This document shows positions 33,653-42,983 of a DNA stretch of 64,000 bases, in pieces; positions within the stretch are counted from its first letter, which is position 1, and every line of letters begins with the position of its first letter. This stretch comes from an uncultured Gemmiger sp. (GTDB lineage Bacteria > Bacillota > Clostridia > Oscillospirales > Ruminococcaceae), in assembly GCA_944382835.1 (NCBI GenBank), contig CALWNP010000004.1, forward strand, positions 1 to 64,000, read 5' to 3'. The notes below the pieces were generated by a model that had not been told where the DNA came from, searched no databases, and saw only the letters and a program-made list of their open reading frames with translations. Position numbers and translations under genes: made by a program.

Positions 33653-34963
33653 ATGAGAGGAAAAAAGACGGTTCGGTGTCGCCTTCCGGCCCTGCTTCTG
33701 GCGGTACTGCTCTCGGGCTGCAGCGCCACCATCGGCAATGATGTGGAATCCCTGCTGCGTGCTCCCCGCCTGTCGGGGGAAACCGGCGCGGTACAGAAGG
33801 CGCTGAACAGCTACCTGGGTGGCACCGCGACGATGAAATATCCGGCCAGCGGCGATTTCCTTTCCCCCTTTCTGTTTGGGGACTGGGACGGCGACGGTAC
33901 CCAGGAAGCTGCCGCACTTTACACCGCGGATTCCACCGGGCAGAATACCTGCCTGGCCATTCTGGAACCTGTCGCTGACGGATGGCAGGTGACCCAGACC
34001 ACCGAGGGACTTTCCAACGAGGTGGAAAGCGTGACCTATGCTCATCTCTGGGATACCGATTCCCTTCAGATCCTGGTGGGGTACGGCAGCGCCCAGGGGG
34101 ACCACTATCTGGTGGTGTACCAGTACAGCGACGGCGCCCTGCGGGACATCATCCGGCAGAACTATACCGACATGATTCTGGCCGATATCACCGGCCGCAA
34201 TGAGGACGGCATCCAGGACCTGATTCTGGCGCTGCCCACCGACGCCGAAAACGGCGGCGTCAATCTTCAGCTGCTCACCAACACCGGCGGCGAGTTCCAC
34301 TCGGCCCAGACCCTGGCGGTGGGGGCGGGGGTCTTCAATGGCTGCGCTGCGCTCCATGCCGGCACCGACCAGGACGGCAGCCCCTACCTGGTGGTGGACG
34401 CCTGGAATGGCACCTCGGGCAACAGCCTGGCCTCGGCCATCATCCGGTATGATGAGGAAAGCGGATTCTTGCAGACCTATACCCCGCCCGGCATCTCGGA
34501 CATCTATCGTGCCACCCTGCGGGATGCCTCGCTCTTCAGCACCGATTTGGACCACAATGGGACCATCGACATTCCCACCGAGATCAGCGACGGCGGCACC
34601 ATCCAAAGCTCGTTGGACAAGCGGCTACAGTTTCTTCTCTGGAAGGACTTTGACAGCGCAACCGGGGGCACCACCCATTTTGGCATTTACGACAGCGAAT
34701 ACCGATTTTTCCTCGCCCTGCCCGAGTCGATGCACGGCAGCGTGATGCTGCGCAGCAACTGGGAAAACAATGGCTGGATGATCTGCAACGCCGAGGGCAC
34801 TGTTGTCTACTGTGAACTGCGGGTGGTAGATCCTGCCGAGGAAAGCGAAAAATACCAGTGGATCGCCACCATCGGCAGCCAGCAGCTGCAGGTGCGGATC
34901 ATTACCGACTATTACGGGTTGGGTCTGGAAGACATTCAAAACGGCACGACCCTGCTGGAATAA
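33653..34963 (+). CDS. Lipoprotein with FG-GAP/VCBS-like repeats, upstream of a two-component system
   Basis: A 436-residue exported lipoprotein. The signal peptide ends in lipobox LLSGC (Cys near residue 23, after a basic start and a hydrophobic stretch). The mature protein contains acidic loops resembling FG-GAP/VCBS blades: DWDGDGTQEAA, DITGRNEDGIQDLI, DQDGSPYLVVDAWNG and DLDHNGTIDIPTE, which suggest a beta-propeller binding Ca2+. Placed 33 bases before a response regulator and followed by its kinase, it may sense or modulate at the cell surface. No enzymatic motif seen. Confidence 0.78.
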   Translation: MRGKKTVRCRLPALLLAVLLSGCSATIGNDVESLLRAPRLSGETGAVQKALNSYLGGTATMKYPASGDFLSPFLFGDWDGDGTQEAAALYTADSTGQNTCLAILEPVADGWQVTQTTEGLSNEVESVTYAHLWDTDSLQILVGYGSAQGDHYLVVYQYSDGALRDIIRQNYTDMILADITGRNEDGIQDLILALPTDAENGGVNLQLLTNTGGEFHSAQTLAVGAGVFNGCAALHAGTDQDGSPYLVVDAWNGTSGNSLASAIIRYDEESGFLQTYTPPGISDIYRATLRDASLFSTDLDHNGTIDIPTEISDGGTIQSSLDKRLQFLLWKDFDSATGGTTHFGIYDSEYRFFLALPESMHGSVMLRSNWENNGWMICNAEGTVVYCELRVVDPAEESEKYQWIATIGSQQLQVRIITDYYGLGLEDIQNGTTLLE

Positions 34964-34996
34964 TCATAGGCAAGACCGACGAGAGGAGCAACGACA

Positions 34997-35698
34997 ATGA
35001 AACGTGTTCTGGTTGTGGAGGATGAGGACAGCATCCGGGAGATGGTGGCCCTCAACCTTAAGATGAACGGATGGGAGGTGCTGGAGGCACCCAGTGCCGA
35101 GCGCGCCCTGGAACTGTTGCAGAGCAACCCCTCCTGTGATGCCGCACTGCTGGACATCATGCTGCCCGGTATGGATGGCCTTTCCCTGTGTGAGACCATC
35201 CGGCGCAGCAACGCCGACATCGGCATCATCATGGTCTCGGCCAAAGGACAGGAGGCGGACAAGATCCGCGGCCTTTCCATCGGGGCCGATGACTATATCA
35301 CCAAACCCTTCTCGGTTTCGGAGCTCATTGCCCGGCTGGAGGCTCTGGTACGCCGGGTCCGCCGCAGCAGTTCGGAAGGCCGGGAGAATGCCGAACCGGA
35401 CCAGCTGGTCAGCGGCTCCTTTGTGCTGGATGAGAAAAGTCGGGTGCTGTACAAGGCCGGCAAGCCCATTGACCTGACCCAGGTGGAATTTCAGATCATG
35501 GAGCTCTTCTTCCGCAACCCCGGCACCGCCATGGTGCGGGAAAAGATCCTGGAAGGGGTCTGGGGCAAGGGCTATTTCGGTGATGTCAAGATCGTGGATG
35601 TCAACATCCGCCGCCTGCGGATGAAGATTGAGGACGAGCCCAGCAGCCCCCAGCACATCATGACGGTGTGGGGGTATGGCTACCGCTGGAATCCCTGA
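34997..35698 (+). CDS. OmpR/PhoB family response regulator
   Basis: A 233-residue response regulator. The receiver domain (residues 1-120) has acidic pair E8-D9, phospho-acceptor D53 (ALLDIMLPGMDG), and the TKPF Lys. The C-terminal winged helix (residues ~135-233) shows LTQVEFQIMELFFRN, VDVNIRRLRMKIED and VWGYGYRWNP. Typical PhoB-type architecture binding direct repeats. SD GAGAGGAG precedes the ATG. It lies 33 bases after the lipoprotein gene and 33 bases before its kinase. Confidence 0.93.
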   Translation: MKRVLVVEDEDSIREMVALNLKMNGWEVLEAPSAERALELLQSNPSCDAALLDIMLPGMDGLSLCETIRRSNADIGIIMVSAKGQEADKIRGLSIGADDYITKPFSVSELIARLEALVRRVRRSSSEGRENAEPDQLVSGSFVLDEKSRVLYKAGKPIDLTQVEFQIMELFFRNPGTAMVREKILEGVWGKGYFGDVKIVDVNIRRLRMKIEDEPSSPQHIMTVWGYGYRWNP

Positions 35699-35731
35699 TT
35701 TCTCCAAACAGACGGAAGGAGGTGGGCTGTC

Positions 35732-37174
35732 ATGACAAGCATCACCCGGCGCTGGCTGCAGGGCAGCCTGCTGATCACCGTTCTGGTGGTGGTCCTGGCC
35801 GAGTCCCTGTTTCTTTATAACAGCTACCAGGGATTATACGGCGGGGTACAGCGGGCGATTCTGAATCGCTTCTCCACCATCGAGGGCCGGCTGCAGGCCA
35901 CCGGCACCGCCGGCGACACCGGAGATACCCAGGCCAGCCGCAGCCAGGCACTGCGCCGCACGGTGGAGCAGTTTGAGGAGAAGGACAAGTTCGAGTTCAT
36001 GCTGCTGGATTCCAGCGGCAGCGTGCTGGCGACGGCCAGCGGCACCATGAACCAGAACCTGGCCGAGGGCAAGGACTTTTATCAGGCCCAGACCAGTGCC
36101 TCAGGCACCGGAACGGCCATCTTCCGCACCCCGGACGGGGAGCGGGTGATGGCGGTGACCACCCTGGTGCCCTATGCGGCAGGAGGCATTGCCGCCATGC
36201 GGATGATCACCAGCCTGAGCCTTATCGACCAGCAATGGCAGCGCTATCTGCTCCTGTCGTTGGGGGTGGTGATTGCGGTGCTGGGCTTTACCCTGTGGAG
36301 CGGTTTGTTCTTCGTCCGTTCCATTGTCCTGCCCCTGGCCCAGGTGGAAGCCGCGGCCACCCGCATCGCCGAGGGCAACCTGGAAAACCGGCTGCCCGAC
36401 ACCCGCTACAATGACGAAATCGGCCGGCTCTGCCGCACCATCAACCAGATGGCCGAGGCGCTGGCCAAAACCGAAAAGATGAAGAATGAGTTCATCTCCT
36501 CGGTCAGCCATGAACTGCGCACCCCACTGACCAGCATCAAGGGATGGGTGGAGACCATCTCCAACATCCGGGACCCCGAGGATGAAAACTACCGCAAGGG
36601 CATTGCCATCATCAGCGCCGAGACCGACCGTCTCTACGCCATGGTGGAGGAGCTGCTGGATTTCTCCCGGCTGCAAAATGGGATCCAGCTCCACTGTGAG
36701 GTGCTGGATCTGGTGGCTGAGGTCACCGATGCCGCCCTGTTTGTGGAAGCCCGGATCAACAAGGAAGGGCTGCACCTGGCCTATGAGGAGCCTCCCGAGC
36801 CCTATCCGGTCTGGGCCGATCCGGCCCGGCTGCGGCAGGTCCTGGTCAACATTCTGGACAATGCCATCAAGTATTCGCCCCCCGGCGGCACCATCTTCAT
36901 CACGATGGAACACCGGGATACCACCGTCAGCATCTCGATCCGGGACCAGGGACGGGGCATTTCGCCGGAGGACCTGGCCAACGTGAAACTCAAGTTTTTC
37001 AAAGCCAAAAATGCGGTGCGGGGGTCCGGCATCGGGCTGGCGGTGGTGGATGAAATTGTTCGCGCCCTGGGCGGCACGGTGGACATCACCTCCACCCTGG
37101 GGCAGGGAACCACCGTCTGCGTCATTCTGCCCACCTACCACCCGGGGCAGGAACATCTGCACCAACCCATCTGA
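35732..37174 (+). CDS. Sensor histidine kinase (HAMP-HisKA-HATPase)
   Basis: A 480-residue membrane kinase. A first helix (residues ~10-30, LLITVLVVVLAESLFLYN) and a second (~172-195) bracket a ~140-residue extracytoplasmic sensor domain. HAMP follows (ATRIAEGNLENRLPD), then HisKA with the phospho-His in SSVSHELRTPLTS (His260), and HATPase boxes NILDNAIKYSPPGG, DQGRGISPEDL and GSGIGLAVVDEI. Cognate to the preceding regulator. SD GGAGG lies upstream. The sensor domain family is not recognised. Confidence 0.92.
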   Translation: MTSITRRWLQGSLLITVLVVVLAESLFLYNSYQGLYGGVQRAILNRFSTIEGRLQATGTAGDTGDTQASRSQALRRTVEQFEEKDKFEFMLLDSSGSVLATASGTMNQNLAEGKDFYQAQTSASGTGTAIFRTPDGERVMAVTTLVPYAAGGIAAMRMITSLSLIDQQWQRYLLLSLGVVIAVLGFTLWSGLFFVRSIVLPLAQVEAAATRIAEGNLENRLPDTRYNDEIGRLCRTINQMAEALAKTEKMKNEFISSVSHELRTPLTSIKGWVETISNIRDPEDENYRKGIAIISAETDRLYAMVEELLDFSRLQNGIQLHCEVLDLVAEVTDAALFVEARINKEGLHLAYEEPPEPYPVWADPARLRQVLVNILDNAIKYSPPGGTIFITMEHRDTTVSISIRDQGRGISPEDLANVKLKFFKAKNAVRGSGIGLAVVDEIVRALGGTVDITSTLGQGTTVCVILPTYHPGQEHLHQPI

Positions 37175-37216
37175 CCGCCGCCCGACGGTCCTGGAATGGT
37201 CATACAAAGGAGAACT

Positions 37217-38164
37217 ATGCAACAGGAAAGACGTCCAACCGAAAAATTCCGGACCACCGTGGGTGGTCAGGCCTTGATGGAAGGCATTATGATGCGGGGC
37301 CCAAAACGGATCTGCTGTGCGGTCCGCCGCCCCGACGGCAGCATCGACCTCACCGAGGAGCCGGTGCACAGCCACTGGTATAACCGGGTCCCGCTGGTGC
37401 GCGGGGTCTGCAACATGGTGGAAAGCCTCTACAAAGGCTACCACTATCTGATGCACGCGGCGGATATCGCCCTGAGCGGGGAAGAGGAGGAAGAAGAGCC
37501 CTCCAAGCTGGACCGCTGGCTGGAGGAGCACACCGGCCCCCGGTTCCAGAGTTTCCTCATGGGCATTTCGGCCTTTGCCGGGGTACTGCTGGCCATCTTC
37601 CTCTTTGTGTTTCTGCCCACCTTCCTCACCGGGATGCTGGGCAATGTGGTGGAACTGGGGCGCTGGCCCCGGGTCATCATCGAAGCGGCCCTCAAGCTGG
37701 CCCTCTTCCTCTCCTACATGTACCTCTGCACCCGGACCAAGGAAATCCACCGGATGTTCCAGTACCATGGTGCCGAGCACAAGACCATCGCCTGTTATGA
37801 GGCAGGGGAGCCGCTGACGGTGGAAAACATCCGCCGACACAGCCGGTTCCATCCCCGGTGCGGCACCAGCTTTTTGATCCTGGTCATCCTGATCAGCATT
37901 TTTCTCTACGCGGTGCTGCCCTGGACCAGCACCGGGCTGCGGATTCTCTACAAACTGGCCATGCTGCCGCTGCTGGTGGGGATTTCCTACGAGGTCCTCA
38001 AATGGGCCGGGCGTTCCAATTCGCTCCTGTCCCGGATGATCTCCCAGCCGGGGCTCTGGCTGCAGCGTCTGACCACCTTTGAACCCACCGACGACATGAT
38101 CGAGGTGGCCATTGCCGCGGTGACCCCGGTGCTGCCCGACAACCCCGAGGAGGGCAGATGGTAA
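37217..38164 (+). CDS. DUF1385 family membrane protein
   Basis: A 315-residue DUF1385 protein. The family starts with TVGGQALMEGIMMRGPKRI and later has YHGAEHKTIACYEAGE, RFHPRCGTSFLILVIL. Four or five helices lie in the second half. Function is not established; homologues in Firmicutes sit next to prmC/prfA. ATG at 37217 follows AAAGGAGA; the upstream in-frame start at 37196 has no SD. It overlaps prmC by 7 bases (38158-38164), so the two are co-translated. Confidence 0.88.
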   Translation: MQQERRPTEKFRTTVGGQALMEGIMMRGPKRICCAVRRPDGSIDLTEEPVHSHWYNRVPLVRGVCNMVESLYKGYHYLMHAADIALSGEEEEEEPSKLDRWLEEHTGPRFQSFLMGISAFAGVLLAIFLFVFLPTFLTGMLGNVVELGRWPRVIIEAALKLALFLSYMYLCTRTKEIHRMFQYHGAEHKTIACYEAGEPLTVENIRRHSRFHPRCGTSFLILVILISIFLYAVLPWTSTGLRILYKLAMLPLLVGISYEVLKWAGRSNSLLSRMISQPGLWLQRLTTFEPTDDMIEVAIAAVTPVLPDNPEEGRW

Positions 38165-39030
38165 CCGCCGCTGCGCTCTGTGCGCTGCCGCCGCGCCAGG
38201 CAGTGCGGCTGGTGCAGGCAGAGCTGGAGGCGGCCGGCTGCCCCGATGCGGATTTTGATGCCCGGGAACTCTACCGGCTGGCCACCGGACGGGACAGCCG
38301 GCTGGACGACAGCCTTTCTGCCGAAGAAGGGCAGAAGCTGGCTGAGCTGACCGCCCGCCGTGCCGGGCGGGAGCCGCTGCAATACCTGGCGGGCAGTTGG
38401 GACTTTCTGGACTTTACCCTTCGGGTGGGGCCGGGGGTGCTCTGCCCCCGGGCTGACAGCGAGGTGGTCTGTGAGACCGCCATCGAACTGCTGCAGGGCA
38501 AGCCGGCGCCGGAGGTGCTGGACCTCTGCGCCGGTACCGGCTGCCTGGGGCTGGGCATCAAGCGATTTGTCCCCGGGGCCCGGGTCCGTTGTCTCGAGAT
38601 GAGCGAAGAAGCCTGGCCTTACCTCACCGAGAACGCAGCCCATGCGCTGCCCAGCGGGACGGTGGAGCCGGTGCGGGGGGATGTGAAGACCTTCTGGCAG
38701 CAGATCCCCGAAGGTTCGCTGGATCTGATCATCTCCAACCCGCCCTATCTGACGGCGGAAGAGATGGCACACCGGATGCCCGAGACTGCCCGCGAGCCGG
38801 AGATGGCGCTGGACGGGGGAGAAGACGGGCTGGATTTCTACCGCTGCATCCTCCGGCATTACCGGCGGGCACTGGTACCCGGCGGGGCGCTGGTGCTGGA
38901 AATCGGCTGTGCCCAGGCCCGGGATGTGCTGGGGCTGGCAGCTGGTGAGGGGTGGCAGAACACCGCCTGCCGCAAGGATTACGGTGGAAATGACCGGGTC
39001 ATTCTGGCCTATCGCGGAAAAGAAGAGTGA
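38158..39030 (+). CDS. prmC: Peptide chain release factor N5-glutamine methyltransferase
   Basis: A 290-residue PrmC/HemK methyltransferase that methylates the GGQ glutamine of RF1/RF2 using SAM. N-terminal helical domain (residues 1-85, including RREPLQYLAGSWDF), then the Rossmann domain with VLDLCAGTGCLGLGIK and the catalytic NPPY in LIISNPPYLTAEEMA. The next gene, recA, has its own promoter. prfA is not adjacent in the window. The start overlaps the DUF1385 stop by 7 bases. Confidence 0.92.
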   Translation: MVTAAALCALPPRQAVRLVQAELEAAGCPDADFDARELYRLATGRDSRLDDSLSAEEGQKLAELTARRAGREPLQYLAGSWDFLDFTLRVGPGVLCPRADSEVVCETAIELLQGKPAPEVLDLCAGTGCLGLGIKRFVPGARVRCLEMSEEAWPYLTENAAHALPSGTVEPVRGDVKTFWQQIPEGSLDLIISNPPYLTAEEMAHRMPETAREPEMALDGGEDGLDFYRCILRHYRRALVPGGALVLEIGCAQARDVLGLAAGEGWQNTACRKDYGGNDRVILAYRGKEE

Positions 39031-39050
39031 AAGTCCTTCTTATCGCCCTG

Positions 39051-39078
39051 CAAATGCACAACTTACGGTTGTAATTTG
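39051..39078. repeat. Palindrome overlapping the recA promoter
   Basis: CAAAT-GC-ACAAC (39051-39062) mirrors GTTGT-A-ATTTG (39068-39078) around TTACG. It covers the recA -35. It does not fit the usual Gram-positive LexA box (GAACNNNNGTTC). Confidence 0.5.
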
Positions 39079-39097
39079 TATCAAAAACGGATATAAT
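39069..39097 (+). promoter_or_regulatory. Promoter of recA-recX
   Basis: TTGTAA at 39069-39074, 17-base spacer, consensus TATAAT at 39092-39097, 52 bases before the recA start. Confidence 0.75.
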
Positions 39098-39148
39098 AAG
39101 GATATGCAATGAATCATAAACCGCAAATGCGTGAAGGAGAATATTTCT

Positions 39149-40324
39149 ATGGCAGCAAAGAAAGAAACCACAAAAGCAACGCCCGCCCCGGCCGGTGACA
39201 AGAAAGCAGCACTGGAAACCGCTCTGGCGCAGATTGAAAAACAGTTCGGCAAAGGCGCTGTGATGAAGCTGGGGGCCAACGTCACCATGCAGGTGGACGC
39301 CATCTCCACCGGCAGCCTGGGGCTGGATCTGGCACTGGGCATCGGAGGTCTGCCCCGCGGACGGATCATCGAGGTCTACGGGCCGGAATCTTCGGGCAAA
39401 ACCACCCTGGCACTGCATGTGCTGGCCGAGGCCCAGAAGGCCGGCGGCGAAGTCGCCTTCATCGACGTGGAACATGCGCTGGACCCGGCCTATGCCCGGG
39501 CACTGGGGGTGGACATCGACAGTCTGCTGGTTAGCCAGCCGGACACCGGCGAGCAGGCCATGGAAATCTGTGAGGCACTGGTCCGTTCCGGCGCCATCGA
39601 CGCCATTGTGGTGGACTCGGTGGCCGCCATGGTGCCCAAGGCGGAAATCGAGGGCGAGATGGGGGACAGCCATGTGGGTCTGCAGGCCCGTCTGATGAGT
39701 CAGGCTCTGCGCAAACTCACCGGCATCATCGGCAAGACCAACACCGTCTGCATCTTCATCAACCAGCTGCGTGAAAAGGTGGGCATTGTCTACGGCAACC
39801 CCGAAGTGACCACCGGCGGCCGTGCCCTGAAATATTACTCCTCGGTGCGGATTGATGTGCGCCGCATCGAAGGGTTGAAGGACTCCAACGGTTCCTTCAT
39901 CGGCAACCGGACCCGGGCCAAGATTGTCAAGAACAAGGTGGCCCCGCCCTTCCGGGAGGCCGAGTTTGACATCATGTTCGGTGAGGGCATTTCCAAGATC
40001 GGCGAGATTCTGGATCTCGGCGTCAAGCTGGGCATCGTCCAGAAGAGCGGCGCCTGGTTCAACTATGGGGATGTCCGGCTGGGACAGGGCCGCGACAACG
40101 CCAAGGTTTATCTGAAAGAACATCCCGAGGTGTCGGATGAGATCGAAAAGCTGGTCCGCGACAATGCAGACCGTCTGCTGGCGGCGGGCAAGAAGGGAAC
40201 CGTCAAGCCGGTGGAAAAGCCGGCGGTGACCCCGGTGGAGGCCCCGGCCGCAGCTGCTGAGGCGCCGGCTGCCCCCAAGACCACCGGCAGCGAGCTGGAC
40301 CTGGACATCATGGTGGATGAGTAA
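39149..40324 (+). CDS. recA: Recombinase RecA
   Basis: A 391-residue RecA: ATP-dependent strand exchange and SOS co-protease. Seen are [11 protein letters not shown], Walker [32 protein letters not shown], Walker B region [19 protein letters not shown], the L2 region after [15 protein letters not shown], and [17 protein letters not shown]. The C-terminus has an Ala/Pro-rich linker and acidic tail. SD AAGGAGA is 8 bases before this ATG, and the GTG at 39131 would overlap the SD region, so ATG is chosen. It overlaps recX by one base (TAATG). Confidence 0.97.
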   Translation: MAAKKETTKATPAPAGDKKAALETALAQIEKQFGKGAVMKLGANVTMQVDAISTGSLGLDLALGIGGLPRGRIIEVYGPESSGKTTLALHVLAEAQKAGGEVAFIDVEHALDPAYARALGVDIDSLLVSQPDTGEQAMEICEALVRSGAIDAIVVDSVAAMVPKAEIEGEMGDSHVGLQARLMSQALRKLTGIIGKTNTVCIFINQLREKVGIVYGNPEVTTGGRALKYYSSVRIDVRRIEGLKDSNGSFIGNRTRAKIVKNKVAPPFREAEFDIMFGEGISKIGEILDLGVKLGIVQKSGAWFNYGDVRLGQGRDNAKVYLKEHPEVSDEIEKLVRDNADRLLAAGKKGTVKPVEKPAVTPVEAPAAAAEAPAAPKTTGSELDLDIMVDE

Positions 40325-40944
40325 TGCCGGAACTGACCCAATGCAAGGAGACCAAGCGGGGGCGCTTTGCGCTGTTTTTTGACGGCGAGTTTGCCTTTTC
40401 GCTGGATGAGGAGACCTTTGCCAGCAGCGACCTGCACACCGGGGATGTGCTGGAGGACTGGGAGATTGAACAGCTCCGCACACGGAGCGACACCCGCAAG
40501 GCGCTGGACAAGGCGCTGGACTACCTGGCGCTGCGGGACCACGCGGCGGGGGAACTCTACCAGAAACTCTGCCGCAAGTTTGACCCCCACAGCGCGGCGG
40601 CTGCGGTGGCCAAGGCGGAGGCGCTGGGACTGCTGGACGATGAAAACTTTGCCCGCCGCCGCGCGGCCGAACTGCTGGCCAAACGCAAAAGCCGGCGGGA
40701 GATTGACCGGGATCTCGCGGCCAAGGGCATCGACCGGGACCTGGTTTACCGGGTGCTGGAAGAGCTCTTTGCCGACGAGGAAGGGGAGGACCCTGAACTG
40801 GCCGCTGCCCGTGCCCTGGTACAGCGCCAGTATGCCTCCAAACTGGCTGCCGGAAAATGGCAGCAGGTGGCGGCCGCCCTGGCGCGCCGGGGCTTTCCCC
40901 ACAGCGTGATCCGCGCCGTGCTGGACGAGGCCGGCGAAGACTGA
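40324..40944 (+). CDS. recX: Regulatory protein RecX
   Basis: A 206-residue RecX, which caps RecA filaments and limits recombination. Consists of helical tandem repeats: DYLALRDHAAGELYQKLCRK, LLDDENFARRRAAEL and KRKSRREIDRDLAAKGID, ending with RGFPHSVIRAVLDE. Length and order match the family. The ATG overlaps the recA stop (TAATG), so production is coupled and co-regulated. A short gap follows before rimO. Confidence 0.92.
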   Translation: MPELTQCKETKRGRFALFFDGEFAFSLDEETFASSDLHTGDVLEDWEIEQLRTRSDTRKALDKALDYLALRDHAAGELYQKLCRKFDPHSAAAAVAKAEALGLLDDENFARRRAAELLAKRKSRREIDRDLAAKGIDRDLVYRVLEELFADEEGEDPELAAARALVQRQYASKLAAGKWQQVAAALARRGFPHSVIRAVLDEAGED

Positions 40945-40978
40945 CCAACAACACATAGAATAGGAACATGACATCGCT

Positions 40979-42325
40979 ATGAAAATTGCTATTGTTTCCC
41001 TCGGCTGCCCCAAAAATCAGGTGGATGCCGATGTATTTTGCCATGCACTGCTCAAGGCCGGACACGAAACGGTGTCAGATGCCGCCCAGGCGGATGTGAT
41101 CATTGTCAACACCTGCGGGTTTATCCAGTCGGCCAAGGAGGAAGCCATCGAGAACATCCTCCTGGCCTGCAGCTACAAACAGCAGAACCCCGACCTCAAG
41201 GTGATCGTCACCGGCTGCCTGGCCGAGCGCTATAAACAGCAGATTGTCCAGGAAATCCCCGAAGTGGACGCGGTGGTGGGCATCGGCTCCAACGCCGCAC
41301 TGCCTGCCATTGTGGAACGGGTCTGCGCTTCCGGCGCCGGCCAGGTGGAGAGCTATGGCCCCAAGAGCGATATGCCGTTGGGCGGGGCCCGGGTGATCTC
41401 CACCCCGCGGCACTATGCCTATCTCAAGATCGCCGAGGGCTGCAACAACCGCTGCCATTACTGTGCCATCCCGCTGATCCGGGGCCCGCTGCGCAGCCGT
41501 CCCCTGGAGGACTGCCTGGCCGAAGCCCGCTGGCTGGCAGGGGAGGGGGTCCGGGAGCTGATTGTGGTGGCCCAGGACCCCACTGCCTATGGCGAGGACT
41601 GGGGCAAACCGGGGGCCGTCTGCGAGCTGCTGGATGGCCTCAATGCCATCGAGGGGCTGCGGTGGATCCGGGTTCTCTATGCCTACCCCGAGCGGATCAC
41701 CGATGATTTCATCGCGGCCATGGTCCGCAACAAAAAAGTGCTGCCCTACCTGGATCTGCCCATCCAGCACTGTGATGATGCGGTGCTGCGGGCGATGAAC
41801 CGCCGCGGCGGCCGCCGGGAGATTGAGGATGCCATTGCCCGGTTGCGGGCCGCCATCCCCGACCTGACCCTGCGCACCACCCTGATTGCCGGCTTCCCCG
41901 GAGAAACCGAGGAGCAGTATGCCGAGCTGTGCGATTTCGTCAAGACGGTCCGGTTTGACCGTCTGGGCTGCTTTGCCTATTCGGCGGAGGAAAACACCGT
42001 GGCGGCCCGGATGGAGGGCCAGATTGACGAGGAGACCAAGCAGCGCCGCGCCGACCACATCATGGAACTGCAGGCGGAGATCAGCGCCGAAAAGCAGGCG
42101 GCCAAGGTGGGCCAGACGCTGGAGTGCATCTGTGACGGGGTGGACGAGGAGAGCGGAATGTACCTGCTGCGCGGCAAGGGGGATTGTCCCGAGATCGACG
42201 GCTGTATTTTGGCCCCGGCCGATACCCCGCTGGAGACCGGCGCCTTCTACCGGGTTACCATCACCGACAGCGATACCTATGATCTTTACGGCTATGCCGA
42301 GGAAAAATTGGAGGATGCACAATGA
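40979..42325 (+). CDS. rimO: Ribosomal protein S12 methylthiotransferase RimO
   Basis: A 448-residue methylthiotransferase that thiomethylates Asp of ribosomal protein S12 using two 4Fe-4S clusters. The N-terminal UPF0004 Cys are C10, C46 and C80 (SLGCPKNQVDAD, VNTCGF, VTGCLAE). The radical SAM Cys are C155, C159, C162 (GCNNRCHYCAIPLIRG). A C-terminal TRAM domain follows (residues ~380-448). The SLGCPKNQVD start is RimO-like rather than MiaB-like. ATGA overlap with pgsA. Confidence 0.93.
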   Translation: MKIAIVSLGCPKNQVDADVFCHALLKAGHETVSDAAQADVIIVNTCGFIQSAKEEAIENILLACSYKQQNPDLKVIVTGCLAERYKQQIVQEIPEVDAVVGIGSNAALPAIVERVCASGAGQVESYGPKSDMPLGGARVISTPRHYAYLKIAEGCNNRCHYCAIPLIRGPLRSRPLEDCLAEARWLAGEGVRELIVVAQDPTAYGEDWGKPGAVCELLDGLNAIEGLRWIRVLYAYPERITDDFIAAMVRNKKVLPYLDLPIQHCDDAVLRAMNRRGGRREIEDAIARLRAAIPDLTLRTTLIAGFPGETEEQYAELCDFVKTVRFDRLGCFAYSAEENTVAARMEGQIDEETKQRRADHIMELQAEISAEKQAAKVGQTLECICDGVDEESGMYLLRGKGDCPEIDGCILAPADTPLETGAFYRVTITDSDTYDLYGYAEEKLEDAQ

Positions 42326-42897
42326 ATCTGCCCAATAAACTGACCATGATGCGGGTGGTGCTGGTGCCCGTCTTTATGGTGTTCGCCGCCTTTGGCCAGA
42401 TCGGCACCGCCGCCTACAACCCCTATGCCCATCTGGCTGCCGGCATTGTCTTTGCCATTGCCAGCTTCACCGATTTTCTGGACGGTTACCTGGCCCGGAA
42501 ATATCATCTTGTCACCGATTTCGGCAAGTTTATGGACCCGCTGGCGGACAAGATGCTGACCACCGCCGCCTTTATTTACATGCTGGCAGACGGCGTCTGC
42601 TCCCCGGTGGTGCTGGCGCTGATCCTGTTCCGGGAATTTGCAGTGGCCGGGGTGCGGATGATCGCCGCCGGTTCCGGCACCGTCATCGCCGCCAACATCT
42701 GGGGCAAGGTCAAGACGGTGCTCCAGATGCTGACGGTCTTGGTCTATTACTTTGTGCCCTTCTTTATGGGGAGCAGCGATATGCTGGGATTCTCCCTCGT
42801 CACCCAGGTTCTGTGCTGGCTGGTGGCCGTTGTGACGGTGCTGTCGGGTGCAATCTATCTGTGGCAGAACCGCGTTTGTTTCATGCAGGCAAAATAA
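42322..42897 (+). CDS. pgsA: CDP-diacylglycerol-glycerol-3-phosphate 3-phosphatidyltransferase
   Basis: A 191-residue CDP-alcohol phosphatidyltransferase making phosphatidylglycerol phosphate. Starts with MNLPNKLTMMRVVLVPVFM, typical of PgsA, and carries the signature DGYLARKYHLVTDFGKFMD with the following DPLADK (DGxxAR...GxxxDxxxD). About five membrane helices. The ATG overlaps the rimO stop by 4 bases; the rimO-pgsA pairing is common in Firmicutes. SD TTGGAGG lies inside rimO. Confidence 0.93.
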   Translation: MNLPNKLTMMRVVLVPVFMVFAAFGQIGTAAYNPYAHLAAGIVFAIASFTDFLDGYLARKYHLVTDFGKFMDPLADKMLTTAAFIYMLADGVCSPVVLALILFREFAVAGVRMIAAGSGTVIAANIWGKVKTVLQMLTVLVYYFVPFFMGSSDMLGFSLVTQVLCWLVAVVTVLSGAIYLWQNRVCFMQAK

Positions 42898-42910
42898 ACC
42901 GCTTTGCGCC

Positions 42911-42939
42911 TTGCACCGGGGCGGCAGTCGGGCTATAAT
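42911..42939 (+). promoter_or_regulatory. Promoter of cysS
   Basis: TTGCAC at 42911-42916, 17-base spacer, consensus TATAAT at 42934-42939, 45 bases before the start. No T-box leader is present, unlike many Firmicute cysS genes. Confidence 0.7.
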
Positions 42940-42983
42940 AAAACAGAAATCCCTGCCATAGAAGGCCGGAAAGGAAGTCCGTT

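Noticed and set aside
42940..42983. T-box leader for cysS
   Set aside because: Only 45 bases separate the promoter -10 and the start codon, too short for a T-box.
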